From Flavobacteriaceae bacterium (lineage in GTDB: Bacteria; Bacteroidota; Bacteroidia; Flavobacteriales; Flavobacteriaceae): a stretch of 64,000 nt of DNA. A model generated the notes under the pieces. It saw only the letters and a program-made list of their open reading frames with translations. It made no database searches and had not been told where the DNA came from. A program made the translations under genes and the position numbers. Positions 16,904 to 25,691 of the stretch are shown here, one piece after another (the first letter of the stretch is position 1; every line of letters begins with the position of its first letter). Location: assembly GCA_016780065.1 (NCBI GenBank), contig JADHML010000004.1:1-64000 (forward strand), read 5' to 3'.

Positions 16904-18369
16904 GTTCAAAAGCCATAGTAATCGGATCTGGAATTGGGGGAATTGCTACGGCCATTCGTTTGGCTTGTAAGGGATATGAGGTGACCGTGTATGAAAAAAA
17001 CCCTTCGGCTGGCGGTAAACTTTCTTCCTTCTCGTTGGGCGAGTATCGCTTTGACCTAGGCCCTTCTTTGTTTACCATGCCTCATTTTGTAGACGAACTG
17101 TTTGAATTGGCTGGCGAAAACCCTAGAGACTACTTTAATTACAAGCGCAAGTTGGTCGGATGTCAATATTATTGGGAAGACGGAACCAGTCTTAAAGCTT
17201 ATGGCGACACAAATGCATTTTTGACAGAGGTTGAAAACAAGTTAAAAGTTCCCAAAAAAAGACTTCAAAAATATCTTGACAAAGCAGCCATGAAGTACGA
17301 CCGTACAAAGGCCTTGTTTTTGGAGCGTTCTCTTCATAGGTGGCAAACTTATCTAAGTACCGATACCCTTAGAGGCATTGCCAAATTGTTTGCTTATGAG
17401 CTTGAAACAAGCTTACACAATGTGAACCATAAACAGTTAAAAGAACCCCATTTGGTGCAGTTCTATGATCGTTTTGCTACTTACAACGGATCGGACCCCT
17501 ATCAAACACCTGGGATGATGACCCTTATTCAGCATTTGGAACAGCATTTTGGCACCTTTGTTCCCGACAAAGGCATGGTGGACATCACCAACAGCTTGGT
17601 GGGCTTGGCCAAACGTAAGGGCGTAACTTTTGAGTATAATACATCCGTGGACCGTATTGCGGTTACAAATGGTGTGGCCCATGGGGTAGAAGTCAATGGA
17701 AAACTACACATAGCCGATGTGGTTGTCTCCAACATGGACGTAGTGCCGACCTACCGTCATCTGCTCTCAGATCAGATGGCACCGGAACGCATTCTAGGAC
17801 AAGAAAGATCTAGTTCGGCAGTGATATTTTATTGGGGGATGTCTCGGAATTTTCCTGAGCTTGATCTGCATAACATTTTTTTTAGTGAGGACTATAAGGC
17901 GGAGTTTGAAGCAATTTTCACCAACAAAGCCCTTTCTGAGGACCCTACCATCTATGTAAACATTACTTCCAAAGACGTAACGGCAGATGCTCCCAAAGGC
18001 AAAGAAAACTGGTTTGTAATGGTCAATGCACCCCATGATGACGGTCAGGACTGGGAGGCTTTGGTAACAAAACTTCGTAAGCAAGTATTGGAGAAGCTTG
18101 TGCGGAATTTAAAGACAGACTTAGAATCCTTGATTGAAGAGGAATACATCTTAACCCCTCCGCTGATTGCTCAAAAAACGGATTCTTTTAAAGGAGCTTT
18201 GTATGGAGCTTCTAGTAACAGTCGGATGGCAGCCTTTTTGAGACATCCGAATTTTTCACATAAAATTTCAAACCTTTACTTTTGTGGAGGCAGCGTACAT
18301 CCTGGTGGTGGAATTCCATTGTGTTTGCTCTCCGCTAAAATAGTTGCTGATTTAGTTCAAAACAGATGA
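16900..18369 (+). CDS. crtD: CrtD-like 1-hydroxycarotenoid 3,4-desaturase (CrtI family)
   Basis: The 489-residue FAD enzyme carries VIGSGIGGIATAIRLACKG, EKNPSAGGKLSSF and FDLGPSLFTMPHFVDELF near the N-terminus and FCGGSVHPGGGIPLCLLSAK at the C-terminus. It is a paralogue of crtI at 12633 but diverged; placed between a crtA relative and cruF, it fits the 3,4-desaturase that acts on 1-hydroxylated monocyclic carotenoids. It overlaps the gene before it by four bases and cruF by four bases. The neighbouring genes, more than the sequence itself, support CrtD over CrtI. Confidence 0.75.
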   Translation: MSSKAIVIGSGIGGIATAIRLACKGYEVTVYEKNPSAGGKLSSFSLGEYRFDLGPSLFTMPHFVDELFELAGENPRDYFNYKRKLVGCQYYWEDGTSLKAYGDTNAFLTEVENKLKVPKKRLQKYLDKAAMKYDRTKALFLERSLHRWQTYLSTDTLRGIAKLFAYELETSLHNVNHKQLKEPHLVQFYDRFATYNGSDPYQTPGMMTLIQHLEQHFGTFVPDKGMVDITNSLVGLAKRKGVTFEYNTSVDRIAVTNGVAHGVEVNGKLHIADVVVSNMDVVPTYRHLLSDQMAPERILGQERSSSAVIFYWGMSRNFPELDLHNIFFSEDYKAEFEAIFTNKALSEDPTIYVNITSKDVTADAPKGKENWFVMVNAPHDDGQDWEALVTKLRKQVLEKLVRNLKTDLESLIEEEYILTPPLIAQKTDSFKGALYGASSNSRMAAFLRHPNFSHKISNLYFCGGSVHPGGGIPLCLLSAKIVADLVQNR

Positions 18370-19013
18370 TAAAACTCTTGATCCCTTCCAACCGTACGGC
18401 ACAGATTTCTGTGGGGCTTGTTTGGTTGTTTCATATCAGTGGCATGTTGGGAATCCTTTATGGAAATAGAGAATTTTTTCTACAAACCACGCCCATCAAT
18501 CTGTTTTTCACCTTAGCATTGTTGTTTATCAACCTTCCTGCTTTGGACAAAGGAGTGGCTCGAGCGGCTTTGTTGGCTTTTTTGTTAGGGATGTTGGTTG
18601 AAATATTGGGCGTTAATTATGGATTGGTTTTTGGAGAATATGCCTATGGTGAAAACTTAGGCGTGAAGGTTCTTGGAGTCCCTCTGTTGATTGGTGCCAA
18701 TTGGGCCATGCTGAGTTTTATAACGGGCTCCATGGCCGCATTGTTTTTTTCCGGTCGCAAAATAGTAGCAGCCATAGCCGGAGCGGTTTTGATGGTGTTA
18801 CTTGACCTTGTCATTGAGCCAGTGGCACCCTTGTTTGATTATTGGGAATTTAGCAACCCTGTGGCGCCTTTATCCAATTATATAGGTTGGTTTTTGGTGG
18901 CTTTACCCATACAGTTGGGGTATCAGTATTGGGTAGTGGATAAAGAGTATACTTTTTCAGCCCATTTGGTATTGATTCATTTTTTGTTTTTTGGTGTATT
19001 TGCACTTCTTTAG
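18366..19013 (+). CDS. cruF: CruF-like carotenoid 1',2'-hydratase
   Basis: The 215-residue protein has about six to seven membrane helices and the conserved blocks GMLVEILGVNYGLVFGEYAYG, GVPLLIGANWAM and DLVIEPVAPLFDYWEF (shown in part) of the CruF family. CruF adds water to the psi-end of gamma-carotene or related carotenoids, giving the 1'-hydroxyl needed for myxol or saproxanthin. Its ATG overlaps the crtD-like stop (ATGATAA). The stop codon TAG at 19011-19013 is shared with the first two bases of the tRNA-Arg gene. Confidence 0.78.
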   Translation: MIKLLIPSNRTAQISVGLVWLFHISGMLGILYGNREFFLQTTPINLFFTLALLFINLPALDKGVARAALLAFLLGMLVEILGVNYGLVFGEYAYGENLGVKVLGVPLLIGANWAMLSFITGSMAALFFSGRKIVAAIAGAVLMVLLDLVIEPVAPLFDYWEFSNPVAPLSNYIGWFLVALPIQLGYQYWVVDKEYTFSAHLVLIHFLFFGVFALL

Positions 19014-19083
19014 CCCCGTAGTTCAACGGATAGAATAGAAGTTTCCTAAACTTTAGATCCAGGTTCGATTCCTGGCGGGGCTA
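19012..19083 (+). tRNA. tRNA-Arg (anticodon CCU)
   Basis: The 72-base sequence folds as a tRNA: acceptor AGCCCCG (19012-19018) with CGGGGCT (19076-19082), D-arm around GTTCAACGGATAGAAT, anticodon stem GAAGT/ACTTT with loop TTCCTAA, and T-arm CCAGG-TTCGATT-CCTGG. The anticodon CCT reads AGG arginine codons. CCA is not encoded. The gene begins on the second base of the cruF stop codon, so processing of the transcript must cut right after the carotenoid operon unless the tRNA has its own promoter inside cruF. Confidence 0.92.
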
Positions 19084-19154
19084 CTTGTGGCCCCGACAGC
19101 GGTGCCTTGCACCGAGATGCGCAGCATCGAATCGAAGCCTGTGCCCTATGGGTA
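19068..19154 (+). repeat. tRNA-3'-end repeat, copy 1 (includes the real tRNA end)
   Basis: The 87-base unit starts in the T-loop of tRNA-Arg (ATTCCTGGCGGGGCTA) and continues through TTGTGGCCCCGACAGC to CCCTATGGGTA. It contains hairpins CGGGGC/GGCCCCG, CGGTGC-CTT-GCACCG and GATGC-GCA-GCATC. Copy 2 follows without a gap. Confidence 0.8.
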
Positions 19155-19235
19155 ATTCCTGGCGGGGCTACTTGTGGCCCCGACAGTGGTGCTTTTGCAC
19201 CAAGATGCGTAGCTTACAACCGACCCTATGGGGTA
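19155..19235 (+). repeat. tRNA-3'-end repeat, copy 2 (81 bases)
   Basis: This copy repeats the last 16 bases of the tRNA and the downstream segment. The central hairpin is TGGTGC-TTTT-GCACCA, where both stem ends changed together relative to copy 1 (C-G to T-A), so pairing is preserved. It lacks the rest of a tRNA and is not a second tRNA gene. Beyond it, from 19236 to 19412, I see only the AT-rich promoter region of the next gene. Confidence 0.75.
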
Positions 19236-19312
19236 ATATCTGCTGAGGTCGTGGTTAGATTGAACAGCCTATAACACTTAATTTCGAGGGGTAAAAAAAA
19301 TACATTGAGTGC

Positions 19313-19360
19313 TGTAGTGTCAATGTAGAGGTGTATATAAGAAATTGTAGTGTTAATTAA
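19313..19360 (+). promoter_or_regulatory. Two TGTAGTG-type elements before the first PUL gene
   Basis: TGTAGTGTCAATGTAG (19313-19328) and TTGTAGTGTTAATTAA (19345-19360) share TGTAGTG-(N2)-AAT and lie 33 bases apart, about three helical turns, upstream of the T9SS carbohydrate-binding gene at 19413. A close match occurs before the sugar porter at 33397. They may be operator sites for the PUL regulator. Confidence 0.4.
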
Positions 19361-19412
19361 ACCGACATAGGATTCTTTATTTAATATTATTGTCTCCTTA
19401 AAATTATTATAT

Positions 19413-21008
19413 ATGAAATATTTATACTCTTTAATTGCCTTTTTGGCAATATCCTGGAGCTATTCTCAGGTAACACTCCAAGATTTTGAATCTTCTCCAT
19501 CTCTGGTCCCTTTTGGTGGTGCAGCTGCGGTTTTTGATGCAGATCCCGAAACTGGCGGAACGCGTGGTAATGTTGTAAAAGCTACATCGGTATCCACTGG
19601 CAATGTATGGCAAGGTTTTACATTTGCTGTTGGTGATAACGATCTTGATCTTACAACCGACAAGACAATCAAATTAGATGTTTACTCCACAACTGCAACA
19701 GAATTTGCTGTTAAGGTACAAGACGGTCTTTCAGGAGCTGCTGCTTCTGCCAAAAACACAGCGCATACTGGATCGGGTTGGGAACAACTTACCATTGATT
19801 TTTCTAGTGGCAATGTTGATGGTACAGGTGCTGCTAACGGTGTTTACACAGTAATTGCTGTATACCTAAATTGGGATGCATCAGCAGGTGGTTTTGGAAC
19901 ACCGCAAGACAAAACTTTTTACATCGATAACATAGTAGGTACTGCTAGCACTCTTCCGGAGACGAATGTTACTTTTGAAGTTAATACTGCAAACATCACT
20001 GTTGGTGCCAATGGAATGTATCTCGGTGGTGGAGTTTTCGGCGGTTCTGATGCCCATGCCATGACAGATTCCGGTAATGGCATTTGGACAGTAACAGTAT
20101 CCATTACTCAAGGAACTACTGGAAACTATGTTTTCTTTAACAGCCCTAGCCATGGTAGTGATTGGGGTACAAAAGAGGATCTAGCAGGTCAATCTTGTGC
20201 CGATGCTGGTAATTTTAATGACAGAATTTTGGATGCTGTCGGAACTGATCCTTATACGCTTCAACACTGTTTTGGTAGTTGTGAGACTGATGGAACTTGC
20301 TCTACTCCAGCTCCCCCACTTACCGATTTTGATGCTACTTTCACCGGAAGTGATTTTAGTGCAGCTGACGGACTAACATACTCAGAGACTGGTGGCGTAG
20401 GCACCATAACCAACATCAATGGAGCTAATTCTGGGGCTAATGATTCCCCTTGGGCCCACATTTATGTTACCCCAGAGGGTGGTTTTGACTTTTCTACTTC
20501 AGACAGAGGGGTTTCAATCCGAGTGAAAGGACCTCGATCTATCCCTGTAAAAGTTAAATTTGAATCCAATAATGTAGAGTTAGATCAAACTTATACAGAT
20601 GCTGGCAATTGGCAAACCTTAACGTTTGATTTTTCTTCTGTAGCAGCAGCTACTCGATCGAAAGCCATTATTTTCTTTGAAATTAATACTGCAGCAAGTG
20701 CAGATTTAGCAGATGATTTATTCTATATCGACCAGTTTACTTTTGGTGAATTTGCTACTTTGAGCTCTAACAAGATTTCTATTTCAGACATTTCTTTATA
20801 CCCAAACCCTGCTGTAGATGTGGTTAACATTGCAGCTGCAGAATCTATCGATCAAGTACTTGTATTTGATTTGATGGGCCGTTTGGTGAAAGACGCTACT
20901 CCTGGGTCAAATGACTTTAGATTAGATGTTTCTCATTTAAACAAAGGCGTTTATATGGTACAATTAAAAGCGGGTGATAAAGTAGCCACTACAAAATTGA
21001 TCAAATAA
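19413..21008 (+). CDS. Secreted carbohydrate-binding-type protein with T9SS sorting domain
   Basis: The 531-residue protein has a signal peptide (about residues 1-19, WSYSQ), then three beta-rich modules. Residues 22-178 resemble a jelly-roll binding module (WQGFTFAVGDND, WEQLTIDFSSG, FYIDNIVG). Residues 185-300 are a second module with several cysteines. Residues 305-450 are another jelly-roll (WQTLTFDFSS, LFYIDQFTFG). The end has a type A T9SS sorting domain (ISLYPNPAVD, VFDLMGR, GVYMVQL). There are no catalytic motifs. The position at the start of the laminarin locus suggests beta-glucan binding on the cell surface or in the medium. Confidence 0.75.
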   Translation: MKYLYSLIAFLAISWSYSQVTLQDFESSPSLVPFGGAAAVFDADPETGGTRGNVVKATSVSTGNVWQGFTFAVGDNDLDLTTDKTIKLDVYSTTATEFAVKVQDGLSGAAASAKNTAHTGSGWEQLTIDFSSGNVDGTGAANGVYTVIAVYLNWDASAGGFGTPQDKTFYIDNIVGTASTLPETNVTFEVNTANITVGANGMYLGGGVFGGSDAHAMTDSGNGIWTVTVSITQGTTGNYVFFNSPSHGSDWGTKEDLAGQSCADAGNFNDRILDAVGTDPYTLQHCFGSCETDGTCSTPAPPLTDFDATFTGSDFSAADGLTYSETGGVGTITNINGANSGANDSPWAHIYVTPEGGFDFSTSDRGVSIRVKGPRSIPVKVKFESNNVELDQTYTDAGNWQTLTFDFSSVAAATRSKAIIFFEINTAASADLADDLFYIDQFTFGEFATLSSNKISISDISLYPNPAVDVVNIAAAESIDQVLVFDLMGRLVKDATPGSNDFRLDVSHLNKGVYMVQLKAGDKVATTKLIK

Positions 21009-21030
21009 ACAAACCATAACCAACCCTAGA

Positions 21031-21061
21031 AAACCTGCCAACACTTTGGCAGGTTTTTTTT
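21031..21061 (+). terminator. Rho-independent terminator after the T9SS binding protein
   Basis: AAACCTGCCA (21031-21040) pairs with TGGCAGGTTT (21047-21056), followed by a T-run to 21061. It ends the first transcription unit of the glucan locus. Confidence 0.85.
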
Positions 21062-21068
21062 AATTTTG
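21061..21068 (+). promoter_or_regulatory. Putative -7 promoter element for the GH16 gene
   Basis: TAATTTTG fits TAnnTTTG directly after the terminator T-run and lies 16 bases before the ATG at 21085. Confidence 0.35.
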
Positions 21069-21084
21069 CAACCTAGTAACTATC

Positions 21085-22818
21085 ATGAAAAACGCACTTC
21101 TTTTCCTATGGCTTTTAACAAGCCTACACATCTCAGCTCAAAATTTGGCTTTAAACAAATCGGTCAGTTCTAGCAGCGATGAGTCTGGGGTTCTAACAGC
21201 TTCTAATGCGGTAGACGGGAATCTTACCACTCGATGGGCAAGTGCCTTTTCAGATCCACAATGGATTCGAGTAGATTTAGGTACTGCTACTGACATATCC
21301 CAAGTAGTACTACACTGGGAAGGGGCCTATGCAATTCAGTACCAAATCCAAGTTTCTAACAATGGACAGTCATGGACATCGGTATTTTCAGAAACGAATG
21401 GCAATGGAGGTACGGATACCATCTCCTTTTCCACGGTCTCTGCCCGCTATGTTCGCGTGTACGGCACTCAGCGTGCAACTCAATATGGGTATAGCCTGTT
21501 TGAGTTTGAAGTGTATGGTCCTGCAAGCCCCTCAGATGCCAATCTTCAAAATCTTTATGTAAACGGGACTGCATTGAGCGGATTTTCCTCGGATGATTAT
21601 AGTTACACATATGCCCTAAGCCCTGGAGTTACTACCGTACCCACCGTAACGGCAACTGCCTCTAACTCAAATGCCCAAGTTTCTATAAACCCAGCGAACT
21701 CTGTTCCTGGAACGACTACCATCACGGTTATCTCAGAGGACGGTACGACCACGCAAGATTACAGCATCAGTTTTCAAGTAAGTTCCTATGTATTGGTTTG
21801 GGGTGATGAATTTGAAAATGATGGATCTGTTTATATAGCAGGAGAAATCAACGACGTTGATCCCGCCAAATGGTTTCACCAAACCTATCCCGCCAATGGA
21901 GGTAATGGATGGTTTAACAACGAACAACAACACTATACAGACCGTACTGTCAATTCTTATGTTAGTGATGGAACACTTAAGATTAAAGCCATCAAAGAAA
22001 CGTATGCAAACCCCCAAACGGGATCTACACAGAACTATACATCTGCGCGGCTCAACAGCAAATATGCTTTTCGCTATGGCCGTATGGATGTCCGCGCCAA
22101 GCTCCCCTCAGAACAAGGCACATGGCCTGCTATTTGGACACTAGGCCAAAACATAACCGAAACCGGCGCCTATTGGCAAACACAAGGCTATGGCACTACG
22201 GGTTGGCCAGCCTGTGGAGAGATCGATATTATGGAGCAGGACTCCAATAAATCCATAACCTCAGGAGCCTTTCATTTTCCAGACGCACAAGGAAACCACA
22301 CCTATACAACCAATCATACTTCTGTGACTGACACGGAAGGCACCTGGCATGAATATTCTATGATTTGGACTGCAGACGGGATATCTCTGATGGTGGATGG
22401 TGTTGAGTTTCACAATACTAGTGGAGTTGATATGTCATATTTTCAAAACAATCATTTTATTCTGCTCAATGTGGCCATGGGTGGAGCTTTAGGTGGGGGC
22501 ATAGATCCTAATTTTAGCACTGCAATTATGGAAATTGATTATGTACGTGTTTATGAAGAACAAACACAATCTTCGCCTGGTTTTGATGTGTTACCTAGTT
22601 TACAAGTGTATCCTAATCCTACCAACAGCCTCGCGACGATTTCCTCTAAAAGCACCATGTCTTCTTTGTCGATTTATGCTATCTCAGGACAAAAACTCTT
22701 GCACCAAACCCCAAACACCAATGAGGTTCTCTTGACGCTAGATCTTCCTGAAGGGATTTATATTGTGGAAGCAATTGTGTCGGGTCATAAGTTGCATAAA
22801 AAGCTTGTTATTGAGTAA
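21085..22818 (+). CDS. Multidomain GH16 laminarinase, T9SS-secreted
   Basis: The 577-residue protein has a signal peptide (to about residue 19), an F5/8 type C (CBM32-like) domain at about 22-152 (TRWASAFSDPQWIRVDLG, FEFEVYG), a cadherin-like beta-sandwich at 153-233, a GH16 catalytic domain at about 237-492, and a T9SS sorting domain at 500-577 (LQVYPNPTN). The catalytic motif is GEIDIME with E379, D381 and E384. It should cut internal beta-1,3-glucosidic bonds of laminarin outside the cell. It is preceded by a terminator and its own promoter box and followed by the regulator. Confidence 0.9.
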   Translation: MKNALLFLWLLTSLHISAQNLALNKSVSSSSDESGVLTASNAVDGNLTTRWASAFSDPQWIRVDLGTATDISQVVLHWEGAYAIQYQIQVSNNGQSWTSVFSETNGNGGTDTISFSTVSARYVRVYGTQRATQYGYSLFEFEVYGPASPSDANLQNLYVNGTALSGFSSDDYSYTYALSPGVTTVPTVTATASNSNAQVSINPANSVPGTTTITVISEDGTTTQDYSISFQVSSYVLVWGDEFENDGSVYIAGEINDVDPAKWFHQTYPANGGNGWFNNEQQHYTDRTVNSYVSDGTLKIKAIKETYANPQTGSTQNYTSARLNSKYAFRYGRMDVRAKLPSEQGTWPAIWTLGQNITETGAYWQTQGYGTTGWPACGEIDIMEQDSNKSITSGAFHFPDAQGNHTYTTNHTSVTDTEGTWHEYSMIWTADGISLMVDGVEFHNTSGVDMSYFQNNHFILLNVAMGGALGGGIDPNFSTAIMEIDYVRVYEEQTQSSPGFDVLPSLQVYPNPTNSLATISSKSTMSSLSIYAISGQKLLHQTPNTNEVLLTLDLPEGIYIVEAIVSGHKLHKKLVIE

Positions 22819-22846
22819 AAAAATAGACTGTATAGGAGTTTAAGCT

Positions 22847-22876
22847 TTTGAAGGTTAATTATAATTTTTAACTTTG
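22847..22876 (+). promoter_or_regulatory. Putative promoter of the PUL regulator
   Basis: TTTG (22847-22850) and TAACTTTG (22869-22876), 18 bases apart, match the Bacteroidota -33/-7 pair. They lie 19 bases before the TTG start. A short inverted repeat GTTAA/TTAAC overlaps the spacer. Confidence 0.5.
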
Positions 22877-22895
22877 ACGCTCAAATACACCTACA

Positions 22896-25691
22896 TTGAA
22901 TCAACATTTTATTTTTAAAGCGCTGTTTGTCAGCTTTTTAACTGTTACATGTAAACTTTACACTCAGCAGATCCCTCCTATACAGTCTTTCCCCATGGAA
23001 GTATACGCTGCAGGGAGTCAGAACTGGATGGTCACTCAAGGTGACAATCGTGAGATGTATTTTGCCAATAATGAAGGTTTACTTGTTTATGACGCAGCCC
23101 GTTGGGAATTATATCAAACGCCCTCTATTCTAAGGTCTGTAGCCTATGTAGACGGTATGTTGTACTCAGGCTCTTACATGGATTTTGGTTTTTGGGAACG
23201 CGATAGCACAGGTGCCCTTACTTATACATCTTTATCTAAACAGTTAGAAACACCTCTTCTAGAGGATGAACAATTTTGGAATATTTTATCTCTCGATAAT
23301 ACGATAATTTTTCAATCACTGGATAGATTGTTGCTTTATGATAAATCGAATGAAGAAATCAAAGCTTATCACCCAGGTCCCTCAATTTTAAAGTCGTACT
23401 TGGTCGATGACCGTATTTTTTTCCAGCAGCAAGGACTTGGAATATTTGAACTAACTCCCACAGGAATCCTTCCTTTTATTGTCAACAATAATTTTGAAAA
23501 CTCTATAGTGGTCAATATGTTTTCTTATGGTGACGGTTTCCGATTGCTGACTTCAAATAACGGCTTTTTTACCTACAGTCGAGGACGCCTCAGAACATGG
23601 TCTAACATGAACAACCTAGTCAAAAATGAGGTTGTTTATAGCGCAATTAGAACACAAACTGGGGATTATGTGCTTGGCACCATATCTAATGGTGTCTTTG
23701 TGGTAAACAGAGAAGACGCGTCTGTTAAACACATGAATTTCCAAAAAGGACTGATCAACAATACCATCCTTTCCGTGTTTGAAGATATTGATCAAAATTT
23801 ATGGCTCGGTTTAAATAGCGGAATTAATTGTGTTAACATCAAGGCGCCGTTCGAAGTGTTTAATGACCGCGACGATGTTTTGGGCGCCGTTTACGCCTCT
23901 GTCAGACACAAGGATCTTCTTTATGTGGGAACGAATATGGGGCTTTTTGTTCGATCAGATATTGACAAAGAAGCCATGTTTACGCCAATTGACGGACTTG
24001 CTGGACAAGTGTGGAGTCTACAAGTGGTAAACAACACCTTGTTTTGTGGTCACGACTCAGGAACTTATGTCATCAATCAAGACCAAGCCAAGCAAATAGA
24101 AACACTGTACGGCAGCTGGACTCACAAGAAAATGGATGACCAAACCATTTTGGTAGGTACCTACTCTGGTTTACACATCGTTAAATATGTTGAGAACCAA
24201 TGGCGATACAGTCACAAATTGGAAGGATTTGACATTTCATCACTACACGTCGAAATCACCAATGACAAAAACATACTGGTTAGCCACGAATACAAGGGAG
24301 TGTTTCGTTTGGTTATAAGTGAGGATTTGAAATCTGTTGAGAAAACTCAAAAAATCAACATCAAAAGACCGCGACATTCAAGTTTGGTCAAGCTTAATGA
24401 TGAAATTTACTATCTGTGTCCAGATGGTTTCTTCAGATATGTAGAAGATTTAAAAGATTTTACACTCGTTTCAGTGTCCACTGAGATGTTCTCAAGTGAT
24501 CATTATGTAAGTGGTAAAATGGTTGTCGACGAGCAAAACCGAATTTGGACCTTCTTTAATAAAAACATTGTGATTTTGGACAAGAATATTTTTGACGCAA
24601 GCTTTAGTGTTCAAAAACTACCCATCCCGTACGAGGATCGCAAAGCCAATTTGGGGTTTGAAAACATTAAACTCTTATCCAATGCTTCCTATTTGTTAGG
24701 TACACTGAAAGGTTTCTTAGTATTGAATCTTAATCAATACAAAACTCCGATTGCTAGCGTGATGTTTAATCAAATAAAAGCGTTTAATCGAAGTCAATCT
24801 CAGATGCAACTTCCTATTTCCGAGGACATCTCTTTACAACCATCGTATAACAACTTAGATTTTAAATTTTCGGTCCCTAGCTACAGCAAACTCAATGCGA
24901 TTGAATATCAATGGAAACTTGAAGGATACCATAAGGATTGGGTTGACTGGTCGTCAAACAACTCAGTAGCGTTTAGCAATCTTGATTTTGGTTCCTATGT
25001 GTTTTATCTGAAAGCTCGAAGCGGTCAACAACTACTAGGAGATACGCTTACTTATCCTTTTAGGATCAATCGTCCATGGTATTTTTCATACACAGCCATT
25101 GGAAGTTATTTTCTGGTTTTAATTTTATTGTCTCTTTTTATCAATAACCTGTACACAAACTATTATAAAAAGCAACAATCACGTTTTATTGAAGACACCC
25201 AAAAAGAACTTGCACTCAAAGAAATGGCAAACACCAAGGCATTGGTCGAAGCTAAAAATGAACAACTCAATCAACGTATTGAAAATAAAAACCGTGAGCT
25301 TGCGATCTCAACCATGAGTATGATTAAGAAGAATACGCTCTTAGGTTCTATCAAAGACGATTTAACCAAAATCGATGACGTAGCTCAAATCAAGGCAGTC
25401 ATTAGATCTATAGACAACAACATCAATAATGAAGATGATTGGAATTTCTTTGAAGAAGCTTTTAACAATGCGGATAAAGACTTTTTAAAGAAAATTAAAG
25501 ACATTCACCTCAAACTAACCCCCAATGACCTTCGTCTTTGCGCTTATTTACGCTTGAATCTATCTTCAAAAGAGATTGCCTCCCTATTAAACATCTCTTC
25601 AAAAAGTGTTGAAATCAAGCGCTACAGACTCCGGAAAAGGATGAATTTGGATCATAAAACCAATTTGATAAGCTATATTCTTTCTGTATAG
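22896..25691 (+). CDS. Membrane-bound Y_Y_Y / LuxR-type HTH transcription regulator
   Basis: The 931-residue protein has a signal peptide (about 1-23), a periplasmic beta-propeller sensor to about residue 620 (repeats with NQNLWLGLNSGI, GTISNGVFVVNRED), a Y_Y_Y domain (about 640-720), one membrane helix (about 733-752), a coiled coil (about 760-830) and a C-terminal LuxR/GerE-like helix-turn-helix (about 865-925, LSSKEIASLLNISSKSVEIKRYRLRKRM). It lacks histidine kinase and receiver domains, so it links glycan sensing outside directly to DNA inside, unlike hybrid two-component systems. Likely ligand: laminari-oligosaccharides. The start is TTG. Confidence 0.85.
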   Translation: MNQHFIFKALFVSFLTVTCKLYTQQIPPIQSFPMEVYAAGSQNWMVTQGDNREMYFANNEGLLVYDAARWELYQTPSILRSVAYVDGMLYSGSYMDFGFWERDSTGALTYTSLSKQLETPLLEDEQFWNILSLDNTIIFQSLDRLLLYDKSNEEIKAYHPGPSILKSYLVDDRIFFQQQGLGIFELTPTGILPFIVNNNFENSIVVNMFSYGDGFRLLTSNNGFFTYSRGRLRTWSNMNNLVKNEVVYSAIRTQTGDYVLGTISNGVFVVNREDASVKHMNFQKGLINNTILSVFEDIDQNLWLGLNSGINCVNIKAPFEVFNDRDDVLGAVYASVRHKDLLYVGTNMGLFVRSDIDKEAMFTPIDGLAGQVWSLQVVNNTLFCGHDSGTYVINQDQAKQIETLYGSWTHKKMDDQTILVGTYSGLHIVKYVENQWRYSHKLEGFDISSLHVEITNDKNILVSHEYKGVFRLVISEDLKSVEKTQKINIKRPRHSSLVKLNDEIYYLCPDGFFRYVEDLKDFTLVSVSTEMFSSDHYVSGKMVVDEQNRIWTFFNKNIVILDKNIFDASFSVQKLPIPYEDRKANLGFENIKLLSNASYLLGTLKGFLVLNLNQYKTPIASVMFNQIKAFNRSQSQMQLPISEDISLQPSYNNLDFKFSVPSYSKLNAIEYQWKLEGYHKDWVDWSSNNSVAFSNLDFGSYVFYLKARSGQQLLGDTLTYPFRINRPWYFSYTAIGSYFLVLILLSLFINNLYTNYYKKQQSRFIEDTQKELALKEMANTKALVEAKNEQLNQRIENKNRELAISTMSMIKKNTLLGSIKDDLTKIDDVAQIKAVIRSIDNNINNEDDWNFFEEAFNNADKDFLKKIKDIHLKLTPNDLRLCAYLRLNLSSKEIASLLNISSKSVEIKRYRLRKRMNLDHKTNLISYILSV

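Noticed and set aside
19155-19235. Possible second tRNA-Arg
   Set aside because: Only the 3' arm (T-stem half and acceptor strand) is present; the D-arm and anticodon arm are missing.
19236-19412. Integrase or prophage remains beside the tRNA
   Set aside because: The stretch holds no coding-like frame and no recombinase motif; only promoter-like AT-rich sequence is seen.
22799-22850. AAAAGCTT/AAGCTTTT as a terminator after the GH16 gene
   Set aside because: The arms are about 40 bases apart and AT-rich with no T-run; unlikely to act as an intrinsic terminator.
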